NCBI RefSeq assembly: GCF_034931005.1
Contig: NZ_JAYGIN010000014.1
Coordinates: 189,641-253,640, forward strand
Length of the DNA: 64,000 bases
Reading direction: 5' to 3'
DNA from: Arcicella sp034931005
GTDB taxonomy: Bacteria; Bacteroidota; Bacteroidia; Cytophagales; Spirosomataceae
This document shows positions 32,978 through 43,500 of this stretch, piece after piece. A program made the translations under genes and the position numbers. The number at the start of each line of letters is the position of its first letter. The stretch's first letter is position 1. The notes beneath the pieces are model-generated. The model made no database searches. It was not told where the DNA came from and saw nothing but the letters and a program-made list of their open reading frames with translations.

Positions 32978-33589
32978 ATGAACGAAAAATATAAAAATCT
33001 ATACCGAATACCGTCTGCACGTTTACAAAATTGGGATTATACGGCAGATGGGGCATATTTTATAACAATTTGCACAAAAAATCGTATCCATTTTTTCGGT
33101 GAATGCGAAAAAGGGAAAATGAAATTATCTACCATTGGAGCAATTGTACAAGGGCTTTGGTACGATATTCCTAATCATCCTCCGTACTCGGTTATTTTAG
33201 GGGATTTTGTTGTGATGCCAAATCATATTCATGGAATTATTGTTATTGATAAATCGACAGTAGAGACGTTGCCCGCAACGTCTAAGACTGAAAATGAGCA
33301 AATAATAGACATTCAACCTGAACCTGAGACGTTGCAGGTAACGTCTCTACCTTTGAAAAATGAATTTTATAAACAAATTGCTCCAAAAGCAGGTTCGATA
33401 GCAAGAATAGTTGGGGCTTTTAAATCTTCTTGTTCTCGACACATAAATGCAGGGTTTCCTGATATAAATTTTGCTTGGCAAGAACGCTTTTGGGATAATA
33501 TTATTCGTACAGAGGAATCTTATGATAATATTTCTGATTATATTATTAACAATCCTTTCAATTGGGATAAGGATAAGTTTTTCGATTAA
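32978..33589 (+). CDS. RAYT: REP-associated tyrosine transposase (IS200/Y1 family) with in-frame repeats
   Basis: A 203-residue single-strand DNA transposase of the REP-associated type. HUH motif: VVMPNHIHGIIV, His83 and His85. The catalytic Tyr is expected in SDYIINNP (about residue 188). YFITICTKNR (about 27-36) is typical of this subgroup. Between the HUH motif and the SIARIVGAFKSSCSRH region lies an insert of about 30 residues. It contains two copies of the very repeat found in the array upstream, read as VETLPATS (95-102) and ETLQVTSL (117-124). The ATG is 7 bases behind the last array copy. mutS2 begins 15 bases after its stop. Confidence 0.9.
   Translation: MNEKYKNLYRIPSARLQNWDYTADGAYFITICTKNRIHFFGECEKGKMKLSTIGAIVQGLWYDIPNHPPYSVILGDFVVMPNHIHGIIVIDKSTVETLPATSKTENEQIIDIQPEPETLQVTSLPLKNEFYKQIAPKAGSIARIVGAFKSSCSRHINAGFPDINFAWQERFWDNIIRTEESYDNISDYIINNPFNWDKDKFFD
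33264..33346. repeat. Two array-type palindromes inside the RAYT coding sequence
   Basis: Copies at 33264-33283 (GTAG at the left foot) and 33327-33346 (CTAC at the right foot), thus in opposite orientation. They are 63 bases apart, a multiple of three, which keeps the reading frame. Confidence 0.9.
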
Positions 33590-33604
33590 TATAAAATTAT
33601 ATAG

Positions 33605-36088
33605 ATGCTTTACCCACAAAATATAGAACAAAAATTAGGTTTCGATAAAATCCGTGAGCGACTCAATGAATTGTGTGTCAGTACATTGGGGCGTTCTTTT
33701 GTTGAGAAAATACGCTTTTCGGATAATTACGACCAAATTCAGAAAATGATTCGTCAGGTGGATGAAATGAAGAATATTCTCCAATTTGAACCACAGGCTT
33801 TTCCTTCTCAGAATTTTTTAGACGTTAATTATCAATTATCTAAAGCCTCCATTGAAGGGGCTTTTTTAACGGAAGAAGAGTTCTTCAACGTAAAACTTTC
33901 ACTTCGTACTATTCAAGAATGTTTACGTTTCTTTGATAATAAAGAGCCAGAAAGTTATCCAACTTTACGGGAATTAGTTGGCAGTGCTTTTGCTGAAAGG
34001 GAGAAGAAAGAAGATGAAAAATCAAAAGTTCAGATTCAAAATCCAAAATTAGAAATTCGTTCTCTGCTTGATGCTTTCGATAAAATTATTGACGATAGAG
34101 GCAAGCTGAAAGATAATGCCAGTGCTGAATTACAGGCAATTCGTAGAAGAATACAAGTGCAAGAAGTTGATTTACGGAAGAAATTAGACAGCATTCTCAA
34201 AAATGCACGCTCAAATGGCTGGATTTCTGACGATTTTTCATTGACTTTGCGGGGCGGTAGAATGGTAATTCCCATTGCTGCCGAACACAAACGAAAGATA
34301 AAAGGATTCGTTCATGATGAATCTGATACAGGAAAAACCGTTTTTCTCGAACCAACGGAAGTATTGGAAGCCAATAACGAAATCCGAGAATTAGAGTCGG
34401 CAGAAAAACGAGAAATTGTCAGAATTTTGATGGAATTAACCACCAAAATGCGTCCACAAGTTCCTGTTTTACGGAAGGCTTACACCTTTTTGGGCATTGT
34501 AGATTTTATTCGTGCAAAGGCAAGATTAGCAATTGAAGTCAATGGAATTGCACCATTAAGCATTAATAGTCAGGTAGTTGATTGGAAAAATGCAGTTCAC
34601 CCTTTGTTATTTTTATCATTCAAAAAACAAGGGAAAACGGTAAAACCATTGACGATAACGCTCAATGCTGAAAATAGAATTCTGTTGATTTCTGGACCCA
34701 ATGCGGGCGGTAAATCTGTGACCTTGAAAACACTTGGTTTACTCCAATTTATGTATCAATGTGGTTTGTTAGTGCCAATGGCGGAGCATTCAACGATTGG
34801 AATGTTCCGAAATGTTTTTATTGATATTGGCGACGAACAAAGTCTTGAAAATGACCTCAGTACGTACTCGTCTCACTTGACGAATATGAAATATTTTCTC
34901 CTCAATTCCGACCGTAAAACTTTGTTTTTGATTGACGAATTTGGAACAGGAACAGAACCAAGTTTAGGCGGCGCAATTGCAGAAAGTATTTTGGAAGACC
35001 TCAATAAATCGGGAGCTTACGGAGCGATAAATACGCACTATACCAACCTGAAAACTTTTGCCGATAAAACCAATGGACTTGTAAATGGAGCGATGCGTTA
35101 CGATGCTGAACTACTTGAACCGATGTACGAATTGGAAATTGGAAAACCTGGAAGTTCATTCGCTATTGAGATTGCCTATAAAATTGGATTACCTAAAGCG
35201 ATAATTGATAAATCGAAGCAACGGATTGGTAATCAACAGGTTAATTTCGAGAAATTACTTAAAGAATTAGAAATTGAGAAGAAGGTTTTTGCTGATAAAA
35301 ATGTAGAAAATGCAACCAAACAGCGAAAACTTGACCAATTATTAGAACAATATGGTTCATTAAAAACCTATTTGGATAATGAGAAAAAGACGATTCTGAA
35401 TACCGCAAAATTACAAGCGAAAGAATTGGTGAAAAATGCCAATCAAAAGATTGAGGCAACCATTAAAGAAATTCGTGAACAAGGAGCAGAAAAACTATCA
35501 ACAAAGGAAATCAGACAAGATTTACATGATTTTCAGGATGGTTTGAAAATGGAAAAAGTGGTGGCTCAGGCTGCACCGAAAGAAGAAAAAGAGCAGGTTG
35601 AAAAAGACGTAATTGAGGTAATTTTGGGTGAAATTACGGTTGGTTCTTTGGTAAGAATTAAAGGACAAGAAGCATTAGGAGAAGTGCTGGGGCTACGTGG
35701 AAAAGATGCGGAAGTTGCCATCGGTGATTTGAAAACAACAGTAAAATTGAATCGTTTAGAAAAAATTTCTCGGAAGGAATTTAAACAAAAAACAGGTTCA
35801 AAAACCAAAGTAGTTGGGGTGGATATGAACGACAAAATGATGAATTTTTCGTTTAATTTAGACATCAGAGGAAAGCGAGGAGAAGAAGCCTTAGTAGAAG
35901 TTGATAGATTTATGAACGATGCCATTATGGTTGGTTATGACGAACTTCGTATCATTCATGGGAAAGGCGATGGTATCCTTAGAACGCTGATTCGCAACCA
36001 TTTACGTGGCTATAAACAAGTTGGAAAGACCCAAGACGAACACGCAGATAGAGGCGGAGCAGGCGTTACGCTTGTGAGTATGAAATAA
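33605..36088 (+). CDS. mutS2: Endonuclease MutS2
   Basis: An 827-residue MutS homologue lacking the mismatch-reading domain. Family members act on recombination intermediates or collided ribosomes; which applies here is unknown. A coiled clamp/lever region (about 1-340) precedes the ATPase with Walker A GPNAGGKSVTLK (about 364-375), IFIDIGDEQSL-type Walker B region (VFIDIGDEQSLENDLSTYSS, about 406-425) and LIDEFGTGTEP. A long coiled coil follows, then a C-terminal Smr nuclease domain (about 752-827; LDIRGKRGEEAL and IIHGKGDGILR). Residues near 132-155 form a Lys/Glu-rich insertion that may be repeat-derived. The gene starts 15 bases behind the RAYT gene. Confidence 0.95.
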   Translation: MLYPQNIEQKLGFDKIRERLNELCVSTLGRSFVEKIRFSDNYDQIQKMIRQVDEMKNILQFEPQAFPSQNFLDVNYQLSKASIEGAFLTEEEFFNVKLSLRTIQECLRFFDNKEPESYPTLRELVGSAFAEREKKEDEKSKVQIQNPKLEIRSLLDAFDKIIDDRGKLKDNASAELQAIRRRIQVQEVDLRKKLDSILKNARSNGWISDDFSLTLRGGRMVIPIAAEHKRKIKGFVHDESDTGKTVFLEPTEVLEANNEIRELESAEKREIVRILMELTTKMRPQVPVLRKAYTFLGIVDFIRAKARLAIEVNGIAPLSINSQVVDWKNAVHPLLFLSFKKQGKTVKPLTITLNAENRILLISGPNAGGKSVTLKTLGLLQFMYQCGLLVPMAEHSTIGMFRNVFIDIGDEQSLENDLSTYSSHLTNMKYFLLNSDRKTLFLIDEFGTGTEPSLGGAIAESILEDLNKSGAYGAINTHYTNLKTFADKTNGLVNGAMRYDAELLEPMYELEIGKPGSSFAIEIAYKIGLPKAIIDKSKQRIGNQQVNFEKLLKELEIEKKVFADKNVENATKQRKLDQLLEQYGSLKTYLDNEKKTILNTAKLQAKELVKNANQKIEATIKEIREQGAEKLSTKEIRQDLHDFQDGLKMEKVVAQAAPKEEKEQVEKDVIEVILGEITVGSLVRIKGQEALGEVLGLRGKDAEVAIGDLKTTVKLNRLEKISRKEFKQKTGSKTKVVGVDMNDKMMNFSFNLDIRGKRGEEALVEVDRFMNDAIMVGYDELRIIHGKGDGILRTLIRNHLRGYKQVGKTQDEHADRGGAGVTLVSMK

Positions 36089-36099
36089 TTAAGAAAGAG

Positions 36100-36308
36100 G
36101 TAATTAGTTATTGGTGATTAGAAAACTTGTAAAATACTTATGCTAAATGATTAGTTTATTTTCTGAGGAATCAACTAATATCCATATCCAATAACCAATA
36201 TCCAGTAACCAATTTCCAGTAACTAATATCCAGTAACCAATTTCCAGTAACTAATTCCCAATATCCAATATCCAGTAACCAATTTCCAATAACCAATACC
36301 CTTTAACC
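36100..36308. repeat. Degenerate CCAATAACC / CCAGTAACC tandem repeat upstream of the SNF2 gene
   Basis: Some ten short units of the type ATATCCAGTAACCAATTTCC run from about 36178 to the start codon, and a complementary TTAGTTATTGGTGATTAG lies at about 36107-36124. Similar shorter runs precede the DMT gene (7193-7226) and occur near 18898-18920. Confidence 0.75.
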
Positions 36309-36309
36309 A

Positions 36310-39300
36310 ATGGAATATCAAGAATTATTAGCCAAATTTAACCCAAGCGAGCAACTTATTTTACAGTATTATTCAATGTTGGATGAAAAACTCAATGCGG
36401 GAGAATTTGATAGTTTTTTAGCAAAAATGAACCTTACCAACGAAGGAAAGACTTTTAATGGGTCGCTTTGTACAAAACTAAGGCAGAAATATATTGATAA
36501 TGGTATTTTAATTAAGCAACCCATTAATAATTATTTGTTTTTTGTAGATATTTCTTTCAAAGAATTTTTGATTAAAAAAGCATCGGAAGAAGATTGGTTT
36601 GGGGAGGCTTTGAGCAAAATTAAATTGTCTTATCCAATCCAATTGTGGGACTATACTCGGGCTGAATATAGAAAAGCAAGAGATTTTAGATTAGCTATTT
36701 ACGGGCAGAATTTTTCTTATTTAATGGAAAAAATCGACCCTGAGGAAATAAATGAGAGTCATAAACAAGTATTGGCGATTGTTTTTAAGTACGGGTTGAG
36801 TTTAGCAAATCTTAGTATTTTTCCGAAACAAATTATCCGTCAGGTATTAATAATGCTCGCCAATGATGCTATTATTCGAGGGGATTCTGTTCATGTTTTT
36901 TTAGAACATTGGCTTGAAAATAATCTTCCTAAAGATGTCAGATACATTGATTATCAGTGTACTGAGTTGTTTTTACAAGGAAATTTAAAAGAATCTTTAG
37001 CCATTATTAAGGCACAAAAAGAACTTAATTATCGCCTTTTGAGCCTCTGGGGATTGATTGAAACCATGAATGGCGATTATTCCTCAGCTATTAAAATCTA
37101 CGAAGAATCTTTAAAAGCATGGAGAAAAGAAACGAAGAAAAAGAAGGGCTACTTTATTGAATGGTCGTTGTTGGGCTACGGTTTGGCACTTTACAAAACC
37201 AAAGAAAGTAGCTTTTTGAATTTTTATCAAGACTACGAAAAATACGCTTATAAAAACTTCGATATTCAGAATTATGTGCAGGTTTTGGGTTCATTATACG
37301 CATTTTCAACCAATAATGATGCTCGTGCAAAAAGCCTACTTCAATCGGTAAATATCAACACCTTTTCAGTCTTTCAAACCTTTTGGTTACTGATTTTTTC
37401 TTCCAATATTCCCAAAGCATCTTTTGAAGAAAACCTTGTTTTTAATGCTCTTCGCAATGCCGAAGATAAAGGGTTAAAACTCGTTGAAAGAGAAATTTTA
37501 TTTAATATTTCTCGAAAAAAAGAATCTTCTTTTACCGAAAATCAAGCTGAAAGATTAGAAAAATTGAATCATGAAATTGGTAATATTCCAATAGGCGGAA
37601 TTATTCCTGTGGTGGAAGATTGGGAGCGAAGTTTGACTATTTTAGCGGCATTGGGAGAAGAAATAGAAGGGGCAAATTTATTGACAAAAGTAGCCGAAGG
37701 AACGCAAAGATTGGCATGGTTTATTGATTTTAATGGTCAAATAATTCAACCAACTGAGCAAAAAATGAATAAAACAGGTTGGACAACGGGTAGAAATGTT
37801 GCCTTGAAAAGGTTGAAATCGGGAGAATTAAAATACTTGACTTCTCAAGATGAAAAAGCCGTTCAAATAGGACTTATTGAAGAAACTCAAAGTGGTGGTT
37901 GGGGGTATTATGGTTCAACGACTAATCTGTATTTTGACTTTGAAAAAACGCTGCCTGTTTTGATTGACCATCCTCTTTTATTTTTGATGTCTCCACCAAA
38001 TTTGCCTGTAAGTTTAGTAAAAGGGGAAGTTTCTTTGCAAGTAAAACAAGATAAAAATGGACTGAAAGTAACTTTTGATGAGACTTTTAATCAGGCTGGT
38101 TTGATGTTAGTTAGAGAAACTGCTACTCGTTATAAAATATTAACTATCACGCCTTTACACGTTAAAATTAGGCAAAGTTTTTCTGGAAAATCCCTGAATA
38201 TTCCTGCTTCTGGCAAAGAAAGTTTGCTCAAAGCCTTGAGTCCATTAGCTAAAAAAATGGCAATTCAAAGTGACCTTGACGAACAACTTACCGACTTGCC
38301 AACCGTTGCAGCTGATTCAAGAATCTATGCCCTTATCAATCCGATGAACGATGGTTTTCATCTTGAACTTTTTGTAAAACCATTCTCTTCTACTGCTCCA
38401 TACATGAAAGCGGGTAAAGGTTCAGAAAACCTGATGGGTATGGTCGATGAAGTCCGCACGCAGACAAAAAGGGACTTGAAAAAGGAAAAGAAAAATCTGC
38501 AGGAAGTCGAAGAAATGTGTCCGTATTTGGTGGCGACTGAAAATGAAAATCACGAATGGATTTTGGATACCCCCGATGATTGTTTGCAGGTGATGATTGA
38601 ATTGGAAAAACCCAAACAGCAAAATAAATTGGTTATTGAGTGGCCAAAAGGTCAAAAACTCAAATTGGCAGGTAATATCACTTCCGAAACGCTCAATATC
38701 AACATTATCAGTAAAAATAATTGGTTTGAAGTTTCGGGAGAAACAAAGGTTGATGATGGCTTGGTGATTTCCTTGCGAGATATTTTACAAAAGCTGAACG
38801 GACAAAGTAATTTTATCGAAATGTCTGACGGTCAGTTTATTAGCATCACCGAAAAACTTAGAAAACACCTGCAAATGATGCGTGCCGTTTTGGACGATAA
38901 AATGCGTGGAAATATTTTGGTATCCAGTGTTTTTGAAGATTTATCGGATGAAGTAAAGAATTTTAAGGCAGATAAGGCATGGAAAGACAACATCAAGCGT
39001 TTAAAAGATGTGCGGTCGGTGAAGGCAGAAATTCCAAGTACATTTCAGGCAGAATTACGTCCATATCAAGAGGAAGGTTATCAATGGCTTTCGCAATTGT
39101 CCAATTGGGGCGTTGGGGCGTGTCTTGCCGATGATATGGGACTTGGAAAAACCATTCAAGCCCTTGCTTTATTGTTGCAACGTGCCGAAAAAGGTCCTGC
39201 TTTGGTGGTTGCTCCTTTGAGTGTTTGTCGAAATTGGGAGAAAGAAGCTCGCCGTTTTGCTCCGACTTTAAATCTGTTAATTTTTGGAGGAACGAGCCTT

Positions 39301-40431
39301 GAACGGAAGGAATTATTAGAAAATGCCAAAGGATTTGACCTTGTGGTGGTGAGTTATGGATTACTTCAAACAGAAGAAGAACTTTTCAAGCAAACTAAAT
39401 TTGCCACGATTCTTTTGGACGAAGCTCAAGCCATTAAAAACCGAACAACTAAGCGTTCTAAAACAGTAATGGCATTGGATGGAGATTTCAAAATTATTAC
39501 CACAGGAACGCCCGTAGAAAACCATTTAGGCGAATTATGGAATCTTTTCAATTTTATAAATCCTGGACTTTTGGGTTCTCACGACCGTTTTAATGACCAT
39601 TTTGCCATTCCAATTGAACGAAATCAGAGTTTGGAAAGACGAAGAGCTTTGCAAAAAATTATTCAACCGTTTATTCTGAGAAGACGCAAAAACCAAGTTT
39701 TAGATGAACTTCCTGCCAAAACAGAAATCGTTTTGAACGTAGAAATGTCTCCCGAAGAACGCTCTTTTTATGAATCATTACGCTTAGATGCCCTTGAAAG
39801 AATTGCCTCAGATTCGGGTGAGATTCAAGATAAAAGGTTCAAAATTTTAGCAGAATTAACCCGTTTGAGATTAGCTTGTTGTAACCCCAAATTGGTCAAT
39901 CCAGATATTCCGTTGAGTAGTTCAAAACTCGAATTATTTGGCGAAGTCATCGAAGAATTACTTGAAAATAAACACAAAGCCTTAGTATTCAGTCAGTTTG
40001 TAAAGCATTTGGCAATTGTAGAAGAATATTTAATTTCCAAAAATATCTCTTATCAATATCTCGATGGTAGTACGCCAGCCGTAAAAAGACAAGAACGTAT
40101 TGATGATTTTCAACGAGGAAAAGGCGATGTATTTTTGATAAGTTTGAAAGCTGGAGGAACGGGGTTGAACCTCACCGCTGCCGATTACGTCATTCACCTT
40201 GACCCTTGGTGGAATCCAGCGGTGGAAGACCAAGCTACCGACAGGGCTCACCGAATGGGGCAACAACGCCCCGTAACCGTTTATCGTTTGGTGACGGAAG
40301 ATACCGTAGAAGCGAAAATTTTGAAACTCCACGAAACAAAACGAGATTTGGCAGACGGACTTTTGGAAGGTTCGGAAGGAAGTGGCAAACTTTCAGCAGA
40401 CCAATTAATGGATTTGATTAGAGGAATATAA
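36310..40431 (+). CDS. Large SNF2-family helicase/ATPase with TPR-like N-terminal region
   Basis: 1373 residues. The last 460 are a complete SWI2/SNF2 double-stranded DNA translocase: LRPYQEEGYQWL (about 916-927), Walker A ADDMGLGKT (about 937-945), Walker B box DEAQ (about 1037-1040), the TGTPVENHLGELW motif, and helicase motif VI QATDRAHRMGQ (about 1304-1314). The first 900 residues have no clear family. Residues about 200-330 look like helical TPR repeats (NGDYSSAIKIYEESL), and a middle beta-rich part precedes a Lys/Glu-rich linker (about 716-730). Such proteins remodel protein-DNA complexes or RNA polymerase. No nuclease, methyltransferase or other defence genes adjoin it. Confidence 0.88.
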   Translation: MEYQELLAKFNPSEQLILQYYSMLDEKLNAGEFDSFLAKMNLTNEGKTFNGSLCTKLRQKYIDNGILIKQPINNYLFFVDISFKEFLIKKASEEDWFGEALSKIKLSYPIQLWDYTRAEYRKARDFRLAIYGQNFSYLMEKIDPEEINESHKQVLAIVFKYGLSLANLSIFPKQIIRQVLIMLANDAIIRGDSVHVFLEHWLENNLPKDVRYIDYQCTELFLQGNLKESLAIIKAQKELNYRLLSLWGLIETMNGDYSSAIKIYEESLKAWRKETKKKKGYFIEWSLLGYGLALYKTKESSFLNFYQDYEKYAYKNFDIQNYVQVLGSLYAFSTNNDARAKSLLQSVNINTFSVFQTFWLLIFSSNIPKASFEENLVFNALRNAEDKGLKLVEREILFNISRKKESSFTENQAERLEKLNHEIGNIPIGGIIPVVEDWERSLTILAALGEEIEGANLLTKVAEGTQRLAWFIDFNGQIIQPTEQKMNKTGWTTGRNVALKRLKSGELKYLTSQDEKAVQIGLIEETQSGGWGYYGSTTNLYFDFEKTLPVLIDHPLLFLMSPPNLPVSLVKGEVSLQVKQDKNGLKVTFDETFNQAGLMLVRETATRYKILTITPLHVKIRQSFSGKSLNIPASGKESLLKALSPLAKKMAIQSDLDEQLTDLPTVAADSRIYALINPMNDGFHLELFVKPFSSTAPYMKAGKGSENLMGMVDEVRTQTKRDLKKEKKNLQEVEEMCPYLVATENENHEWILDTPDDCLQVMIELEKPKQQNKLVIEWPKGQKLKLAGNITSETLNINIISKNNWFEVSGETKVDDGLVISLRDILQKLNGQSNFIEMSDGQFISITEKLRKHLQMMRAVLDDKMRGNILVSSVFEDLSDEVKNFKADKAWKDNIKRLKDVRSVKAEIPSTFQAELRPYQEEGYQWLSQLSNWGVGACLADDMGLGKTIQALALLLQRAEKGPALVVAPLSVCRNWEKEARRFAPTLNLLIFGGTSLERKELLENAKGFDLVVVSYGLLQTEEELFKQTKFATILLDEAQAIKNRTTKRSKTVMALDGDFKIITTGTPVENHLGELWNLFNFINPGLLGSHDRFNDHFAIPIERNQSLERRRALQKIIQPFILRRRKNQVLDELPAKTEIVLNVEMSPEERSFYESLRLDALERIASDSGEIQDKRFKILAELTRLRLACCNPKLVNPDIPLSSSKLELFGEVIEELLENKHKALVFSQFVKHLAIVEEYLISKNISYQYLDGSTPAVKRQERIDDFQRGKGDVFLISLKAGGTGLNLTAADYVIHLDPWWNPAVEDQATDRAHRMGQQRPVTVYRLVTEDTVEAKILKLHETKRDLADGLLEGSEGSGKLSADQLMDLIRGI

Positions 40432-40437
40432 GATTAT

Positions 40438-40497
40438 GTACCACAGGCTTTAGTCTATAAGTATAAATAATTGCTTACAAACTAAAGCCTGTGGTAC
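40438..40497. repeat. GTACCACAGGCTTTAGTC inverted pair
   Basis: Arms at 40438-40461 and 40474-40497 around a 12-base spacer. It is a variant of the CAGACTTCAGTCTG family with a GTAC foot. It sits between the SNF2 gene and the secreted glycosidase-like gene and may end the former's transcript. Confidence 0.8.
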
Positions 40498-40522
40498 TTT
40501 ATTGATTTTCACAACATATAAA

Positions 40523-43500
40523 ATGTCTATTAAAAAACTTATTTTTTTACTCTTCCTACTCACTTTTAGCAAGATGCTTTATGCCCAAGATAATCCAAGA
40601 TATTTGGCGTTTTCTTTGGTGAATCTCGACCATCGTAATCCACAAATTGCTGATATTCAAAAAGCAGCGGATTTGGGAATGAATGCCTTTATTGTGAGTA
40701 TTAGGAAAGACGTAATTGTTGGAAAAAAAGTGAGCCAAACCAATCCTTGGCAACAGTACGATGACCAAATTGCCACTGCTCGAAGTCGGGGAATGAAAAT
40801 TTGTTTCAGAATTGTATTTGCTACTTGGTGTAACAACAAAACCGTTGGCGAACCACTTGATAATAATGTTGGGACGTGTACAGGTTTTAATGCTTCCGAA
40901 AGAATGTTGGGTATTGACCAAAGAGGAGCTTCAAGAGTGCATCAACAATCGTTTGGTTATACTGGTTGTGACCAAATTGACGACTGTGGACAGATGATGA
41001 CAACCAGTTTGTCTTCTGCTAAAACTGTCCAAGAAATGCAAGATTTTACCTTGCAGGTTTTACAACATTATAAATCCGTAATTGATGCAGGAGACGTGAT
41101 ATATTGTTCGGCAGTCATTACGCCAGAACAAGAGTTTGGGTATCCATTTGTGACAACGAAAGGGCTAAACGGTGTTGTAAATTCTCTATTTGACTACTCT
41201 CAATCCATGATATTGGGTTTTAGAGAATGGTTGAAAGTGAAATACAATAATGATTTTTCAAAGTTAAAATCTTCATGGGGAAGTTATGGGAATGCCTATG
41301 CAAGTTTCAATTCAGTAGAACCTCCAAAACCCGTTGGTGATTATACTTGGACGGTTTTTTTATTGGGAATCGCAGGAAATGATTGGTACGTTTATCGTCA
41401 CAAAATGCTAAAAGATTATTGTGCCGCTTTTACAAAAACGATTAAGAATTTTAATGGTAATTTAAAAGTAGTAAATGATTTTGGGTCTTTAAATGACCAA
41501 GCAACGGTTCAGCGTGGAACATTTGCCTTCAAAGATATTGGCGAAGGCACTGACGGGGTAAAAATGAACAGTAGCCCTTATCAAGACCACCGTTTTATCA
41601 TGGATGTGGCTCGGACAAATTTTAAGGATAAATGGATTATGATGGAGGTGGAATCGTTTAAAGACCGAACTGACCTCCAAGAAGCTCATTTTATCGAGGC
41701 TTATACACATGGAGCAAAGTTAGTGGGTGCATTCGCTTTTGATGTCTTGAACAATCAGGCACATCAAGATTTATTACGACGGATGACCGATAAGTTTATT
41801 AAAGGAAATCAGCAAGTTGAAAAAATTGAAACGTGTGGAACTACCATAAGTTCGATTTACGAATTATTGGAAGATGGCGGTTGTTTGATGAATAAAGCTG
41901 TTACCGACAAAGATTGTCGTTCTTATAAAGATTGGGTAAATCTAAGAAAAGCAAACGGAGATAAACCCGTAAGAGTTATTTTAGATGAAAGTTTTGTTAC
42001 GGGGAAAATCTTGAACTTAACATCTTCAGATTTATCATTTTGTGGGTCTATTTCTAATTTTAAAGAGGTGTATTCTTCTGATTGTCAGAGAGTTGGTGTT
42101 AAGCCAAAAGCTAATGATAACCTCAAAGGAATGATAGAAAGCGTCGCTTGTGATAAAATCACAGGTTGGGCAGTGAACACTAAAAATTTAGACGAAATTC
42201 AAGCCATTGATATTTATATAGATAGCGTAAAAATTGGAACTACTCAAGCAAATATTGGTAATCGTGCAGATTTAGTAACAACATTTAATAATCCCAAAGC
42301 TAACTTTAGAGGTTTTAGTTTCACTTTGCCCGATACCGCTTGGTATAAATCTGGTCAAGCCAAAAGAATTTATGCTCGTTTTGCCAACACCAATACATTA
42401 TTAGAAGACAGTGGAGATTTAAAAGTTTTGGCTTGTGAGGGAATTGGTTCGGGTACGTGCGGTGCAAAATACCGCTTAATTATTTCTCCTGATTCATTAA
42501 CCAATGTTTTGTCGAGAGCAACGGAATATAAAATAGCCGTTTCTTCCAATACAAAATGGCAAATATCAAGAACTGCCAATTGGTTCACAACCAGTACAGA
42601 TACAGGAAGTTTTAATGGAAATTTTACGCTGAAAATTACCGCAAATGGAGATACAGGAACTCGTCGAGGAAAAGTTACATTGACCGCAGGAAATTTAGTA
42701 AAAAGCATCACCATTGCTCAAAAAGGAGTAGGTCAGCCTTATTTGACTGTTTCTCCCGACTCAATTGTTACGATAACTTTTGTTGGGGCAGAATATAGAG
42801 TTGTGGTTAATTCTAATGTAAAAATTACCCTCACCAAAGATGCCAAATGGATAACCGCCGACCCCGAAGGAGAGGTAAGTAGTTCATTTGGATTAAGAAT
42901 TGAACAAAACCCTGATACTTCTACCCGAAGAGGAAAAGTAATATTGACTGGTCAGGGCATCAGGAAAGTTTTCTATATCGTTCAAAAAGGTAGAGGACAA
43001 ATTTGTAATGGTTGTAACGGCACGATTGATACCGACAAGCCCTTTAACGACCCAAATGAAATAGCGGGTCAATTGGCACCTTCTACATACAGAGGTTGGG
43101 TTGAATCTGCCTCTTGTTGTAAGGTGACAGGCTGGGTGTTTGATTCTCAAAATTTTGATGAGAATTTAACCGTTGATATTTATTTGGATAGGCAAAAAAT
43201 AGGTACAACAATCGCTAATTTGGGGTATCGTACAGATTTAGCAAGTACATACCAAAGTGATAAATTATTGTATAAATCTTTTTGCTTCACAATCCCTAAA
43301 AATACCTTAGATTCCTTCAAAAATGGGCTTAATAAGCAATTATATGTTCGTTATGGAGGAACAATTACAAAATTATATTCGCCAGAACAACGCTATTTAA
43401 TTTGTAGTCCTACTCAAGTTTGCCCGATTGGAGAGAATTGTGAGGAGAGAGGTTTTCAAGATTATTTAGAGGTAGTTTATCCAAACCCAAGTAAGGATAT

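Noticed and set aside
36310..40431. SNF2 protein as part of a known anti-phage system
   Set aside because: No nuclease, methylase, PLD or DUF partner genes are adjacent; the neighbours are mutS2 and a secreted glycosidase-like protein.
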